A program made the position numbers and the translations under genes. The notes under the pieces are model-generated. The model saw nothing but the letters and a program-made list of their open reading frames with translations. It searched no databases and had not been told where the DNA came from. A DNA stretch of 49,565 bases from Erysipelothrix sp. (GTDB lineage: Bacteria; Bacillota_I; Bacilli_A; Erysipelotrichales; Erysipelotrichaceae). Below, piece after piece: positions 32,873 to 42,685 of the stretch; the stretch's first letter is position 1; every line of letters starts with the position of its first letter. Location: assembly GCA_018335655.1 (NCBI GenBank), contig JAGXRX010000026.1, positions 1 through 49,565 of the forward strand, written 5' to 3'.

Positions 32873-35800
32873 CTAAAACAAACTCGCTTGGTTGGAATCT
32901 TGTAGATCTTCTAAAACTTTGAGTTCATCAAGTTTCTTGATGTGATTAAAGTTAAGTTGGGTACGACTTTGTAAGTCTTCTTTTGAAAGAAATGGTGCAA
33001 CATTTCTTGCCTCCATAATGGAACGCCCAACGTTTTCGCCTAATCCTTCAAGAACGATAAATGGAGGTATTAGTGCCTTAGGATCATTTGGGTCTTTAAT
33101 AAACACAGAAGCATGAGAATTATTGACACTTAAGTTAGAAAAACGATATCCCCTTAAACACATTTCAAGGGAAACTTCTAAGCTTGTTATAAGTTCACGC
33201 TCTTTATTAGTGACCGAACTTTTTTGATTATTATCACTTAAGCGATGTTGAATATGATTTAGACGCTCTAGAATTTTATGTGTTCCACCAAGCATTGCAT
33301 CAATATCATATGCATTCGCTCTTAGTGTTAAAAATGAAATGTAGTAATCAAGTGGATGATAGAGTTTATAGTATGCCACCCGTACAGCCATTAATACATA
33401 CGCCACAGCATGTGCTTTAGGAAACATATATTTAATCTTTTGGCAAGAATCGATATACCAATCATCAACACCATGATTTCTCATGATTTCAATCCATTCT
33501 TGTTTAAGACCCTTCCCTTTTCGAACATTTTCCATAATGTCAAACGCTATCTTTGGAGGTAGTCCTTGGTGAATGAGTGTAACCATAATATCATCACGAC
33601 AACCAATAACATCTTTAAGAGTCTTACCACCAATGACTAAATCCTTCGCATTATTAAGCCAAACATCAGTTCCATGTGAAAGACCTGAAATACGGACTAA
33701 GTCTGAGAAGTTCTTAGGTTGTGTGACACGAAGCATTTCACGAACAAAGGATGTTCCAAACTCTGGTAAACCAATTGCTCCTGTAGGATCAAAAGGATAA
33801 CGTGAATCAAGATTTAGTGCCTTATTTGATGAAAATAAGCTCATTACTTTTGGATCATTGAGTGGGATAGTCTTGGGATCGATTCCACTTACTTCCTCAA
33901 GGAGTTTCATAGCACTAGGATCTAGATGACCTAAAATATCGAGTTTTAAAAGATTATCATGAATATCTGCAAATTCAAAGTGCGTTGTTTTCCAAACTGA
34001 GTCTGGATTATTGGCAGGAAATTGTATTGGTGTGAATTCATAGACACTGTTTTCATCTGGAATAACGATAATGCCACCTGGATGTTGTCCTGTTGTTCTC
34101 TTAACTCCTTCAACACCACTTGCAAGCCAAGAATATTTTGCATCTTTAGTATCTAAAGGAAAATTATGATCTTCTCCATATCCTTTTGCATATCCAAAGG
34201 CTGTTTTATTCGCAAGTGTTCCAATCGTACCAGCTTTGATAACGTTTTTCTCACCAAATAGTGTTTTAGTATATGCATGAGCGAATTCTTGATAATGATT
34301 AGAGAAGTTTAAGTCTATATCTGGGACTTTGTCCCCTTCAAAGCCTAGGAAGGTTTCAAATGGAATATCTTGACCATCCACAACATAAGGATGTCCACAA
34401 GAACATGTCTTATCATCTAAGTCAAAACCACTTCCTACTTCTTCGACAAATTCAACATGAAAACAATGCTCACATCGATAATGGGCTGGAAGTGGATTAA
34501 CTTCTGTAATATTCGCAAGAAAGGCGACAAATGAAGATCCTACAGAACCTCGAGATCCTACCATATAACCATCATCAAGTGATTTCTTAACAAGTAAATG
34601 TGCAATGAAATATATGACACCAAATCTATTGGATGTGATGGCTTCATATTCTTTATCCATACGCTCTACTATAAATGAAGCTGGATGTGGTCCATATAAT
34701 TTCAGTAAACGCTCATCAATGAGTTTTTTCAAATTCTCATCGGCATGTTCAATTTTCGGAGTGAATAATTTAGAAGGAATAATAGTAATTTCCTCTATGT
34801 TTTGCGCAATAAGATGGGTATTCTTTACGACTAATTCATAAGCAAGCTCAGGTCCACACCACTCAAAATCATCCAACATTTCTTGTGTGGTCTTAAAATG
34901 CTGATTAGGTGTTGTATAGCGTGCACGATCTTGCTCATCATACAAATAGAGTGGATGTCTAACTCCCCCTATACCCATGGATGAAACTAAAATATCGCGG
35001 TAAATTTTTTCTTGAGGATATACATAATGAACATCGTTTGATGCAGCGATTATCTTATTTAAAGAATGAGCTACTTTAATCATTTTTTGCAAGATTTCAA
35101 TAATTCTTTGATGATCTGGTACAGAGTGAGTAACGATTAGATGTTGATAATGATCTAAAGGTTGTATTTCTATGAAGTCATAAAAGAGCATAGCTTCTTG
35201 TAGTACCTCAACACTTTGATTAGCAGCAATATCAAATAGTTCATTATTCACACATGAAGCACCGACAAGTAAATTCTCTCGAAGTCTTTGAATATCTGAC
35301 TTTAATATTCGAGGTTCAGCTAAAAACTCATCACTATTTTTTGAGGCAGACTTTTTAAAGAAGGCTAAACGATCTGTGTGCGCAATTGAAACAAGTTCAT
35401 ACAAAGCTTTTAGTCCAGCTTGATTTTTCGCAAATATGTTTACATGTGACTTAGAACGTACTTTAAATGAATCTTGGGTATCAAATGTTTCAAGTTGATC
35501 ACATGTCGAAATATTGTGTTCCTTTAATAGATTTAATAGATTTTGAAAAACTTGATGAGTGACACGTACATCATAATCTGCTCGGTGAGCTACTTCTTCA
35601 TCATAGGCAATATTGAAATAACGTGCTACTTTTCCTAGTCTAAAGGATTTACGATGACTTAATAGGACACGTGATAATTCAAGCGTATCGATAACAGTAT
35701 TATCCATGTAATCACATTGACATAATTTTGACTTTTCTTTGATAAATCCTACATCAAAAGAAGCATTATGAGCCACTAAAATAGTATCATTAATAAATTC

Positions 35801-37117
35801 AAGAAACTTAGGTAAGACTTCTTCAATTGAAGGAGCATTATTTACCATGGATTGTGTAATATTAGTTTTTGAAGTGATGAAATCATTAATAACACCATTA
35901 GGTTTAACAAGTGTGTGATAACTATCAATGATTTGATGTTGATTGACTTTGATTGCTCCAATTTCAATAATTTCATCAAATTGAGAGGATAAACCCGTTG
36001 TTTCAAGGTCAAAGATAACATAGGTAGAATCATTAAGATCTTGGCCTTTTGAGTGTTTAATGATGGAAGGATTTGAATCAACCATGTTCATTTCAACACC
36101 GTATAAAAGCTTTAAAGACTGTCCTGTTGATTTACGTAGTGCTTTAGCTTTAGCTTCTGCTTTAGGAAATGCTTGTACTGAGTTATGGTCAGTGATGGCT
36201 AAGGCAACATGTTTACAATCAAATGCTCGCTGAACTAGCGCAGTAACGTCGCATGCACCATCCATTTCAGACATCTTAGTATGAGTTTGAAGTTCAATCC
36301 GTTTAACTTCATGGTGATCATGTAGTACTTCACGCTCAATAAGATCAATTGTATCAATTGATATCATGGTTTCATTTTTAAAGCGATCTACCATTACTTT
36401 CCCTTTGATTTTTACCCAATGCCCTGTTTTGACTTGAAGGGCTTCATTTTCCTTTAAGAATACTTTAGAGAAGATTGCATCCGAATAATCACTAATAAGG
36501 ATTAATGCAAGTGTTTGATTTGAGGATGCAAAAAAACGTGATTCAATTGAGATAACTTCTCCTTCAACCCAAACATCACTTAATCCTTCATGAATATCCT
36601 TAAGTTGTGTAAGTTTCTCATCTTTTTTAGGTTTTCTAAAAGGCGTTTTTTCAATGGCTGCCACTTGAGGCTTGTTGAGAGGTTTACTTAAGGAAACATC
36701 TGCTTGAACATGATTATACTTCGCTGAATCAACGCTTAATGACACTTCAAAACCTAATCGATTCAAGAAAGTTTCACATCCAAAACAACCAGATTCAAGT
36801 TCACCTGCTTGCATTGAGTCATCAACTAAACATTTAACGATTTGGTTTTCTAAAGTAATAAAAGGTTTCACTGAATGAAACATATCAAAGTAGTAGTGCA
36901 CTAAAGGTGTAATATCTTTAAGTGAATATCGTACTGTCTTTGTAGAATTCATTAAATCAATGGGACCATCAAATGTTTTACTAAAAATTTGAAGTACATT
37001 TTGAAATGTAGTGAAATCTAAAAAATCAGGAAAGTCACAAAAAACAATCATACGATGCTGATTTTTTCGAATTACAATTTTTTGTATGTTCAATGATTCT
37101 AAAACATGTTGATGCAT
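32873..37117 (-). CDS. polC: DNA polymerase III PolC-type alpha subunit
   Basis: Gram-positive replicative polymerase with built-in proofreading, 1414 aa. Order of domains: N-terminal region (1-190), OB fold (VWVEGEVISIESRFF...), PHP domain begun at RIELQTHTKMSEMDG (the usual HLHT reads QTHT, so a metal ligand may be lost), an inserted 3'-5' exonuclease with DLETTG (Asp370), the remaining PHP, then the polymerase core with VGSRGSVGSSFVAFL, the zinc-finger-like CEHC...CSCG, the catalytic PDIDLNFS (about 930), GTIGTLANKTAFGYAKGY and KAHAVAYVLMAVRVAYYK. It is followed by the promoter of the rimP operon; no terminator was seen. Confidence 0.98.
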   Translation of the reverse strand: MHQHVLESLNIQKIVIRKNQHRMIVFCDFPDFLDFTTFQNVLQIFSKTFDGPIDLMNSTKTVRYSLKDITPLVHYYFDMFHSVKPFITLENQIVKCLVDDSMQAGELESGCFGCETFLNRLGFEVSLSVDSAKYNHVQADVSLSKPLNKPQVAAIEKTPFRKPKKDEKLTQLKDIHEGLSDVWVEGEVISIESRFFASSNQTLALILISDYSDAIFSKVFLKENEALQVKTGHWVKIKGKVMVDRFKNETMISIDTIDLIEREVLHDHHEVKRIELQTHTKMSEMDGACDVTALVQRAFDCKHVALAITDHNSVQAFPKAEAKAKALRKSTGQSLKLLYGVEMNMVDSNPSIIKHSKGQDLNDSTYVIFDLETTGLSSQFDEIIEIGAIKVNQHQIIDSYHTLVKPNGVINDFITSKTNITQSMVNNAPSIEEVLPKFLEFINDTILVAHNASFDVGFIKEKSKLCQCDYMDNTVIDTLELSRVLLSHRKSFRLGKVARYFNIAYDEEVAHRADYDVRVTHQVFQNLLNLLKEHNISTCDQLETFDTQDSFKVRSKSHVNIFAKNQAGLKALYELVSIAHTDRLAFFKKSASKNSDEFLAEPRILKSDIQRLRENLLVGASCVNNELFDIAANQSVEVLQEAMLFYDFIEIQPLDHYQHLIVTHSVPDHQRIIEILQKMIKVAHSLNKIIAASNDVHYVYPQEKIYRDILVSSMGIGGVRHPLYLYDEQDRARYTTPNQHFKTTQEMLDDFEWCGPELAYELVVKNTHLIAQNIEEITIIPSKLFTPKIEHADENLKKLIDERLLKLYGPHPASFIVERMDKEYEAITSNRFGVIYFIAHLLVKKSLDDGYMVGSRGSVGSSFVAFLANITEVNPLPAHYRCEHCFHVEFVEEVGSGFDLDDKTCSCGHPYVVDGQDIPFETFLGFEGDKVPDIDLNFSNHYQEFAHAYTKTLFGEKNVIKAGTIGTLANKTAFGYAKGYGEDHNFPLDTKDAKYSWLASGVEGVKRTTGQHPGGIIVIPDENSVYEFTPIQFPANNPDSVWKTTHFEFADIHDNLLKLDILGHLDPSAMKLLEEVSGIDPKTIPLNDPKVMSLFSSNKALNLDSRYPFDPTGAIGLPEFGTSFVREMLRVTQPKNFSDLVRISGLSHGTDVWLNNAKDLVIGGKTLKDVIGCRDDIMVTLIHQGLPPKIAFDIMENVRKGKGLKQEWIEIMRNHGVDDWYIDSCQKIKYMFPKAHAVAYVLMAVRVAYYKLYHPLDYYISFLTLRANAYDIDAMLGGTHKILERLNHIQHRLSDNNQKSSVTNKERELITSLEVSLEMCLRGYRFSNLSVNNSHASVFIKDPNDPKALIPPFIVLEGLGENVGRSIMEARNVAPFLSKEDLQSRTQLNFNHIKKLDELKVLEDLQDSNQASLF

Positions 37118-37177
37118 AAATACCTCTTTAAGATATCATAAAGAATAAATTCAATAAGAAAAAGTCTTGACTTTAAA

Positions 37178-37861
37178 TTAACGCACTAGTTTTGTAAAAG
37201 CATCCTTAGCTGCGTTTTGCTCAGCTTGCTTTTTGCTCGTCCCTTTTCCTTTGCCCAATACAAGATCATCAAGTTTAACAACTACTTCAAATGTTGGCGC
37301 ATTGGAAGGACCAATACTCTTAATAAGTTCATAGACGACAGTCTTTCGAGTATCTGATTGAACATATTCTTGTAAACGAGTTTTATAGTCGTCATGTTCT
37401 TGTTTAAGCATCATCTTAAATTCAGGGATAATGAGAGGATCTAAGAATTTCTTCACGTTGTTTTTATCACTTTGCAAATATAGCGCAGCTACAAATGCTT
37501 CAAAAACGTCTGCTAATAATGAATCACGATTTCTTCCACCTGTTTTCTCTTCACCGACTCCAAGCTTTAAGAAATTGAAAAGATCACAACGACGAGTAAT
37601 TGATGCTAATGTTTTTTCATTAACTAGACGTGAGCGAAGGGATGTCATTTCTCCCTCACTCAACGAAGGTGTATAGTGAAATAAATAATCCGAAACATAC
37701 AACTGTAAAACAGCGTCTCCCAATAACTCTAGACGTTCATTATCATTTTGAATGTTTTTGTTTTCATTGACATAAGAAGTATGGGTAAATGCTTCTTCAA
37801 TGATATCAAGTCGATCAATGACAAGCCCCTTATGGTTTAAAAACTCGAGTAGTGATTTCAT
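37178..37861 (-). CDS. rnc: Ribonuclease III
   Basis: Double-strand-specific endoribonuclease that processes rRNA precursors, 227 aa. The signature NERLELLGDAVLQLYVSDYLF carries the catalytic Glu/Asp pair; GRNRDSLLADVFEAFVAALYL holds the second metal-binding acidic residues. The C-terminal dsRNA-binding domain (about 155-227) ends with GKGKGTSKKQAEQNAAKDAF. AGGAGG precedes the ATG. It lies 8 bp after recG, without the fatty-acid genes (fapR-plsX-fabD-fabG-acpP) that separate recG and rnc in Bacillus. Confidence 0.97.
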   Translation of the reverse strand: MKSLLEFLNHKGLVIDRLDIIEEAFTHTSYVNENKNIQNDNERLELLGDAVLQLYVSDYLFHYTPSLSEGEMTSLRSRLVNEKTLASITRRCDLFNFLKLGVGEEKTGGRNRDSLLADVFEAFVAALYLQSDKNNVKKFLDPLIIPEFKMMLKQEHDDYKTRLQEYVQSDTRKTVVYELIKSIGPSNAPTFEVVVKLDDLVLGKGKGTSKKQAEQNAAKDAFTKLVR

Positions 37862-37869
37862 AAATCCTC

Positions 37870-39840
37870 CTAATCAATCCCTTTTAAGCTACGTTGAATT
37901 ACTTCTGATACAAATTTTTGATGTTCACTGTCTGAACTATGTAAAAGTTTAAGTGCTGATTTCTTGGTTTGTTCTAATAACGTGTAGTCTAAGATAATAT
38001 TCGCAAATTGAAATGATGGTAAACCAGATTGTTTTAAACCAATTAAATCTCCAGGACCTCTTAAACGTAGATCCTCTGAAGCTATTTTAAATCCATCATG
38101 ACTTTGCACAAGTACATTCAATCTTTCAATGGAAAGTGGATCATCACTTGGATTAATTAAGTAGCATATACTTGGTTTGATGCTTCGTCCAATTCGACCT
38201 CGAAGTTGATGAAGTGAACTTAAACCAAAGCGATGGGCATCATAAATAATCATGCGTGTTGCATTAGGAACATCGACCCCTACTTCAACAACACTCGTCG
38301 ATACAAGCATTTGTATCTCATTGCGATAAAATGCGTTCAATACATTTTGCTTATCGTCAGTTTTCATTTTACCATGAAGAAGTCCAATCCCGAACTTTTT
38401 ATCAAATGCTTTTTTCAAATTGGTGTAAATACTTAAAGCACTTCGAGCTTCACCTTCTTCTTCAATCATTGAAGTAATAACATAGACTTGCTCTTTTCGC
38501 GCTATACTCTCTAAAATATCATCTAAAACGGTTGAAAAACTATTTCCAGAGATAACATGTGTCTTTACATCCCCACGCTCTTTTGGCTTATGATTGAGTG
38601 TAATAACTTGCATGTCTGCAAATAGTACCGCAGCTAGTGTTCGTGGGATTGGTGTTGCACTCATACTCAATACATCGACATCTGTCCCCTTCTGAATGAG
38701 TTTCATTCTTTGAGCAACCCCAAATCGATGTTGTTCATCAATGATTACTAATCCAAGTTGATTAAACTGTACGTCAGTTGAATATAAGGCGTGCGTTCCA
38801 ATAAGTAGTGATGGGTTAGAGTTCACACTCTCAAGCATTGTCTTTCTTTCACTAACTTTTGTAGAAGATGTGAGCAGATGAACTTCAATGTGTAAACTAG
38901 CAAACAATGCCATCGCATTTAAGTAATGTTGCATTGCTAAAACTTCAGTGGGAACCATAAACGCAACACTAAAACCTGATTTGATATAGGCATAAGCTAA
39001 AAGCATCGCCACAATTGTTTTACCAGATCCTACATCTCCTTGAAGTAAGGCAGACAGTGTAACAGGTTGATTTGCATATTCAAAAAGATGTGTTAGTGCA
39101 TCAACCTGATCTTGTGTCAAATCATATGGTAATGAATTAATTAAAGGTTCAATAAGGTTTCTACTTAGTGATCGATTTGGTTTTGTATGAACAATCTTTA
39201 ATCGATTATTTTGAATTTGTAAGTGATATTCCAAAAATTCACTCACTTTAAAGCGATGAATAGCTTGGGATAGTAAGGCCATTGTTGTAGGTTGATGAAT
39301 CTCTTTCATCGCTAATGACTGAGCAACCAATTGATATTCTTCAATAATGTCTTTAGGGAGTAAATCAATCGTGTATTGATGACATACAGAAAGAGCTTTA
39401 CTAATAAGTGCTTTAATTTGTTTAAGTTGTGTTTTTTCTTTAATTGGAACAATTGCTTGAATTTGTCCAAGCTGCTCCAAGGTTTGATAATAGATGTTGG
39501 AAGCAATAATCTGATTTGGATATTTGTATTTACCAACAATCACTACTTTTCTTAAAGGATCTGAAGGAGCTTTTAAGTAGTGACGATTAAAAATAGATAC
39601 TTTGTAACCATTTTGAGAGACAAATTGAAAATGTGTCACAGACTTATTCTTAGCATAAAACGTCGATTTCATGAGTGAGGCTATATTGCCTTCTAAAATT
39701 ACATGTTGTCCATCCACAAGGTTTTGCTCATCACTTAACTCAAAGATCTCATAGCGAGATGGAAACACGTTTAAAAACTCGCATAATGTCGAGACTTCAT
39801 ATTTTATTAGAATGTCTTGTTGTGCTTTTGTTAGTGTCAT
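37870..39840 (-). CDS. recG: ATP-dependent DNA helicase RecG
   Basis: Branched-DNA helicase that remodels stalled forks and Holliday junctions, 656 aa. The N-terminal wedge domain (about 1-160) includes an OB fold. Helicase motifs: LLQGDVGSGKTIVAMLLAY (Walker A), GTHALY, VIIDEQHRFGVAQR (DEQH box), MSATPIPRTLA, and SSLHQLRGRIGRS (motif VI) plus the TRG region ASEDLRLRGPGDLIG. All are intact. The ATG follows TTTTTTTAT with no ribosome-binding site: a terminator-like hairpin with fakA sits directly upstream, so translation may depend on coupling or a special mechanism. The N-terminal alignment supports the ATG chosen. Confidence 0.96.
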   Translation of the reverse strand: MTLTKAQQDILIKYEVSTLCEFLNVFPSRYEIFELSDEQNLVDGQHVILEGNIASLMKSTFYAKNKSVTHFQFVSQNGYKVSIFNRHYLKAPSDPLRKVVIVGKYKYPNQIIASNIYYQTLEQLGQIQAIVPIKEKTQLKQIKALISKALSVCHQYTIDLLPKDIIEEYQLVAQSLAMKEIHQPTTMALLSQAIHRFKVSEFLEYHLQIQNNRLKIVHTKPNRSLSRNLIEPLINSLPYDLTQDQVDALTHLFEYANQPVTLSALLQGDVGSGKTIVAMLLAYAYIKSGFSVAFMVPTEVLAMQHYLNAMALFASLHIEVHLLTSSTKVSERKTMLESVNSNPSLLIGTHALYSTDVQFNQLGLVIIDEQHRFGVAQRMKLIQKGTDVDVLSMSATPIPRTLAAVLFADMQVITLNHKPKERGDVKTHVISGNSFSTVLDDILESIARKEQVYVITSMIEEEGEARSALSIYTNLKKAFDKKFGIGLLHGKMKTDDKQNVLNAFYRNEIQMLVSTSVVEVGVDVPNATRMIIYDAHRFGLSSLHQLRGRIGRSIKPSICYLINPSDDPLSIERLNVLVQSHDGFKIASEDLRLRGPGDLIGLKQSGLPSFQFANIILDYTLLEQTKKSALKLLHSSDSEHQKFVSEVIQRSLKGID

Positions 39841-39842
39841 AT

Positions 39843-39866
39843 AAAAAAAGGGGGGACTCCCCTTTT
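39843..39866 (-). terminator. Terminator-like hairpin between fakA and recG
   Basis: On the - strand AAAAGGGG (39866-39859) pairs with CCCCTTTT (39853-39846), followed by TTT and then AT-ATG of recG. The 5' arm overlaps the fakA stop codon. Confidence 0.8.
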
Positions 39867-41514
39867 ATTCTACACCAATTAGGTATGAATAGACAGGTTG
39901 TCCGCCTTCTATTACTTCAACTTCAATTTTTAATTCGTTTTGAATGAATGTTAAGATAAATTCTTTCTCGCTCTCTTCGACACCTTCACCGACAATAAAA
40001 GTGATAATCTCAGAGTTTTCATTGACCATGGATGATAATAAGAATTTCAATGCATCAGCACGCTCTGGTGTTGAGATTAGAATTTCTTTTTCCATTATAG
40101 CCATGAAATCATTTGCTTTGATTTCAGTACCATTAATTGTGGTATCTCTAATGGCATGTGTAATAGCTCCTGATGTAACGCGTGCTATCGCATCATTCAT
40201 TTCCTTAAGATTTTCTTCAATGCTTACTTCAGGTGAGAAATATAGGCAAGCACTTAATCCTTGTGGAATTGTTTTTGTTGGAATAACATGAACACTTACA
40301 TCTTCCAAAATCGATTCAGCTTGTTGTGCTGCTAAGATAATGTTTGAGTTGTTCGGTAATACAATAACATGATCTGCATTGAGTGATTCAATGACTGCTA
40401 CGAAATCTTCAGTAGAAGGATTCATAGTTTGACCACCAGAAATGATTGCATCAACACGTAAATCTTTAAAAGCTTGAGCTAATCCATCTCCTGCAGCAAC
40501 TGCTACAATTGCATATGGAACTTTTTTAACTTCTTTAACTTGAGGAGCAGAATGACCATGTGAGTCATCATCCATTAAAGCAGCATGTTGTTCCTGCATG
40601 TTTTCAATTTTAATCTTTACAAATTCTCCATGACGTTGTGCTAAGTTCATAGCATCTCCTGGAGTTAATGTATGAATGTGAACTTTTACGATATCTTCAT
40701 CTTGTACTACAACAATAGAATCACCAAGGTTTGATAATGATTCACGAAGTGCTAACTCTGAGAAATCATCAAGATTCTCTGGATCAATACGTACAATAAA
40801 TTCAGTACAATAACCAAACTCTTCATTTTCAAGACCTGCTTGAACATGGCCTGTGCTTGCTTTTGCCGCAAGTAAAGGTATTGGTTTTCCAAGTAAAGCA
40901 TCACGCATACCTTCTAAGATTACAAGAAGTCCTGCTCCTCCACTATCAACAACCCCAACATCTTTTAATACTGGTAAAAGATTTGGTGTGTTCTCAAGTG
41001 AAATTGCTGCTTCCTCAATAAATAGATTCATATAGTCAAGAATAGTTGGATTACTTAATTTTTTGAGTCTTTCGCTAGATTTTGCTGCACCTTCACGAAG
41101 AACTGTTAAGATAGTTCCTTCAACTGGTCTCATTACCGCTTTATAAGCGATTTCTGTGCCTTTATTGAATGCTGAAGCCATTACGGTAGGGTTGATCGTA
41201 TCATGCCCATCTACGCCTTGAAAGAAGCCACGAAAGATTTGGGAAAGAATAACCCCAGAATTTCCACGTGCTCCCATGAGTAGACCTTTAGATAATGCTT
41301 TTGCGACTTCACCAATGCTTAGTGAGTTAACCTTTAAGGCATCACTAACACCAGCTGTGAAAGTCAAATTCATGTTTGTTCCAGTATCCCCATCTGGGAC
41401 CGGGAAAACATTAAGTGCATCAATTTCTTGATATTGGTTTGTTAAGTTATTGGCTCCACTTTCAATCAAGTGTTTAAATGATTCACCATTTAGTGTTAGT
41501 AGTTTATCCATCAT
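39865..41514 (-). CDS. fakA: Fatty acid kinase ATP-binding subunit FakA (YloV)
   Basis: DhaK/DAK2-like kinase that phosphorylates fatty acids held by a FakB (DegV) partner, feeding PlsX/PlsY. The 549-aa protein begins with the DhaL-like domain (1-200) with the Mg-binding NVFPVPDGDTGTNMNLTF, the loop MGARGNSGVILSQIFRGF and the later VGVVDSGGAGLLVILEGM. A linker rich in Asp/His (DDDSHGHSAPQ) leads to the C-terminal DegV-related domain (about 340-549). It overlaps yloU by ATGA, as in Bacillus. FakB is not encoded in this window. Confidence 0.93.
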   Translation of the reverse strand: MMDKLLTLNGESFKHLIESGANNLTNQYQEIDALNVFPVPDGDTGTNMNLTFTAGVSDALKVNSLSIGEVAKALSKGLLMGARGNSGVILSQIFRGFFQGVDGHDTINPTVMASAFNKGTEIAYKAVMRPVEGTILTVLREGAAKSSERLKKLSNPTILDYMNLFIEEAAISLENTPNLLPVLKDVGVVDSGGAGLLVILEGMRDALLGKPIPLLAAKASTGHVQAGLENEEFGYCTEFIVRIDPENLDDFSELALRESLSNLGDSIVVVQDEDIVKVHIHTLTPGDAMNLAQRHGEFVKIKIENMQEQHAALMDDDSHGHSAPQVKEVKKVPYAIVAVAAGDGLAQAFKDLRVDAIISGGQTMNPSTEDFVAVIESLNADHVIVLPNNSNIILAAQQAESILEDVSVHVIPTKTIPQGLSACLYFSPEVSIEENLKEMNDAIARVTSGAITHAIRDTTINGTEIKANDFMAIMEKEILISTPERADALKFLLSSMVNENSEIITFIVGEGVEESEKEFILTFIQNELKIEVEVIEGGQPVYSYLIGVE

Positions 41515-41870
41515 TTAATGACCTTCACTCCCTGCACATAAACATTGATTGCCAAAAATGGTTGATCCAATGTTTTTTCTAGCATGTACTTAACTTTCTT
41601 TTGTACCTCATGGATAACTTCAGAGATTTTTACTCCATATCCAATAATAATAAATAAGTCAAGTTCATAGCCATTCTCAAGTTGTCTTACCACGACACCT
41701 TTAGAAAAATTTTCCTTTTTTAGTATTTCCGCTAGGCCATCTTTTAGTATCTTCTGTGAGGCCATCCCCACCACACCATAACATTCAGATACAACGCCAC
41801 CTGCTAAAGTTGCTATTGCGTCTTCAGAAACGTTGAGTTTCCCTAGCGTTGTGATTTTTTCAATCCCCAT
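41511..41870 (-). CDS. yloU: Asp23/Gls24-family protein YloU
   Basis: 119-aa Asp23-family protein. ATG 41870 is chosen because TGGAGGAA lies just before it; the frame is open further upstream into ftsQ but without translation signals. The family pattern is LGKLNVSEDAIATLAGGVVSECYGVVGMASQ...VVRQLENGYELDLFIIIGYGVKISEVIHEVQKKVKYMLEKTLDQPFLAINVYVQGVKVI. No membrane segment is seen. It is coupled to fakA by ATGA and has a strong promoter inside the end of ftsQ. Its paralogue YqhY is at 18844-19167. The role is unknown; the constant link to FakA hints at lipid or envelope homeostasis. Confidence 0.92.
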   Translation of the reverse strand: MGIEKITTLGKLNVSEDAIATLAGGVVSECYGVVGMASQKILKDGLAEILKKENFSKGVVVRQLENGYELDLFIIIGYGVKISEVIHEVQKKVKYMLEKTLDQPFLAINVYVQGVKVIK

Positions 41871-41894
41871 ATTGTTCCTCCATGTGGTTATTCT

Positions 41895-41923
41895 ATTATA
41901 GTTAAAACTGGTTTGAAGGTCAA
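41895..41923 (-). promoter_or_regulatory. Promoter of yloU-fakA
   Basis: On the - strand: -35 TTGACC (41923-41918), 17-bp spacer, -10 TATAAT (41900-41895). It straddles the gap after the ftsQ stop codon. Confidence 0.85.
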
Positions 41924-41926
41924 ATC

Positions 41927-42685
41927 TTACGGACATGGAGCAGCACGAGCTGTCGATGTCACACTATCAAGATATAAGCAATTATTAGTTTCATTGATTA
42001 AGTCAATAAAAAGTGGTAATTGATTAAGCAAGATTAACGATCTTAAATCACTATGAATATTCAATCCATTATCTAACGTAATCACCATCATTGCCTCATC
42101 ATAAGACAATGGAGTTTGCTTAATACCCGACATTAAGTTTAGCACAAAATCTTCTAGTTCAATGAGTGCTGTGGCTAATTTCACAGATAATTCACTTTCA
42201 GAAAAGCCATCAACAGTAGGCAAATATGCAATGATTGACTGATGACGTGAATCTAGAGGGTAATATTGACCATTACTTAATAGAATACTAGTACCATTAA
42301 TGGCTAGTGGTTTATATTCCTTAACCTCAACAATCATTGTTCTATTGTTTAAAACAAATGAGATAGATTCTATAGCATCATCATTAATTGGAATATCTGT
42401 CCACAATGGATGAAAGATCCATTGACGCTCTCCAACACTAAAAGGTAGCACTTTTCTAACTTCTGCTTCATCAGATAAGCGTGTATGCGAGACTATGATT
42501 GATTGAATGCGCAAGATAGGTCCTTGATCTAAAGCATATAAACCAAACCCTATAAGAGACAATACAAGTATTGAAACGATAAATGCAAATAGTCTTCTAA
42601 AAAAAAGTTGGCGAGCTTTTCTACGTTTTGTTTTTATACTTGAAGATATTTCTTTAACTGATGGTATTGTGGAATTTCGTGTCAT
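41927..42685 (-). CDS. ftsQ: Cell division protein FtsQ/DivIB
   Basis: Bitopic divisome protein that recruits FtsL/FtsB. I start at ATG 42685, overlapping the murG stop by ATGA; a GTG 12 bases earlier is possible. In 252 aa: a basic cytoplasmic tail (KEISSSIKTKRRKARQLFFRR), one membrane helix (LFAFIVSILVLSLIGFGLYAL), the POTRA domain (ILRIQSIIVSHTRLSDEAEVRKVLPFSVGERQWIFHPL) and the beta domain (NRTMIVEVKEYKPLAI...), then a short extracellular tail with one Cys pair. The position after murG is that of divIB in the dcw cluster. The sequence is divergent, so it is the fold, position and topology that support the call. Confidence 0.85.
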   Translation of the reverse strand: MTRNSTIPSVKEISSSIKTKRRKARQLFFRRLFAFIVSILVLSLIGFGLYALDQGPILRIQSIIVSHTRLSDEAEVRKVLPFSVGERQWIFHPLWTDIPINDDAIESISFVLNNRTMIVEVKEYKPLAINGTSILLSNGQYYPLDSRHQSIIAYLPTVDGFSESELSVKLATALIELEDFVLNLMSGIKQTPLSYDEAMMVITLDNGLNIHSDLRSLILLNQLPLFIDLINETNNCLYLDSVTSTARAAPCP

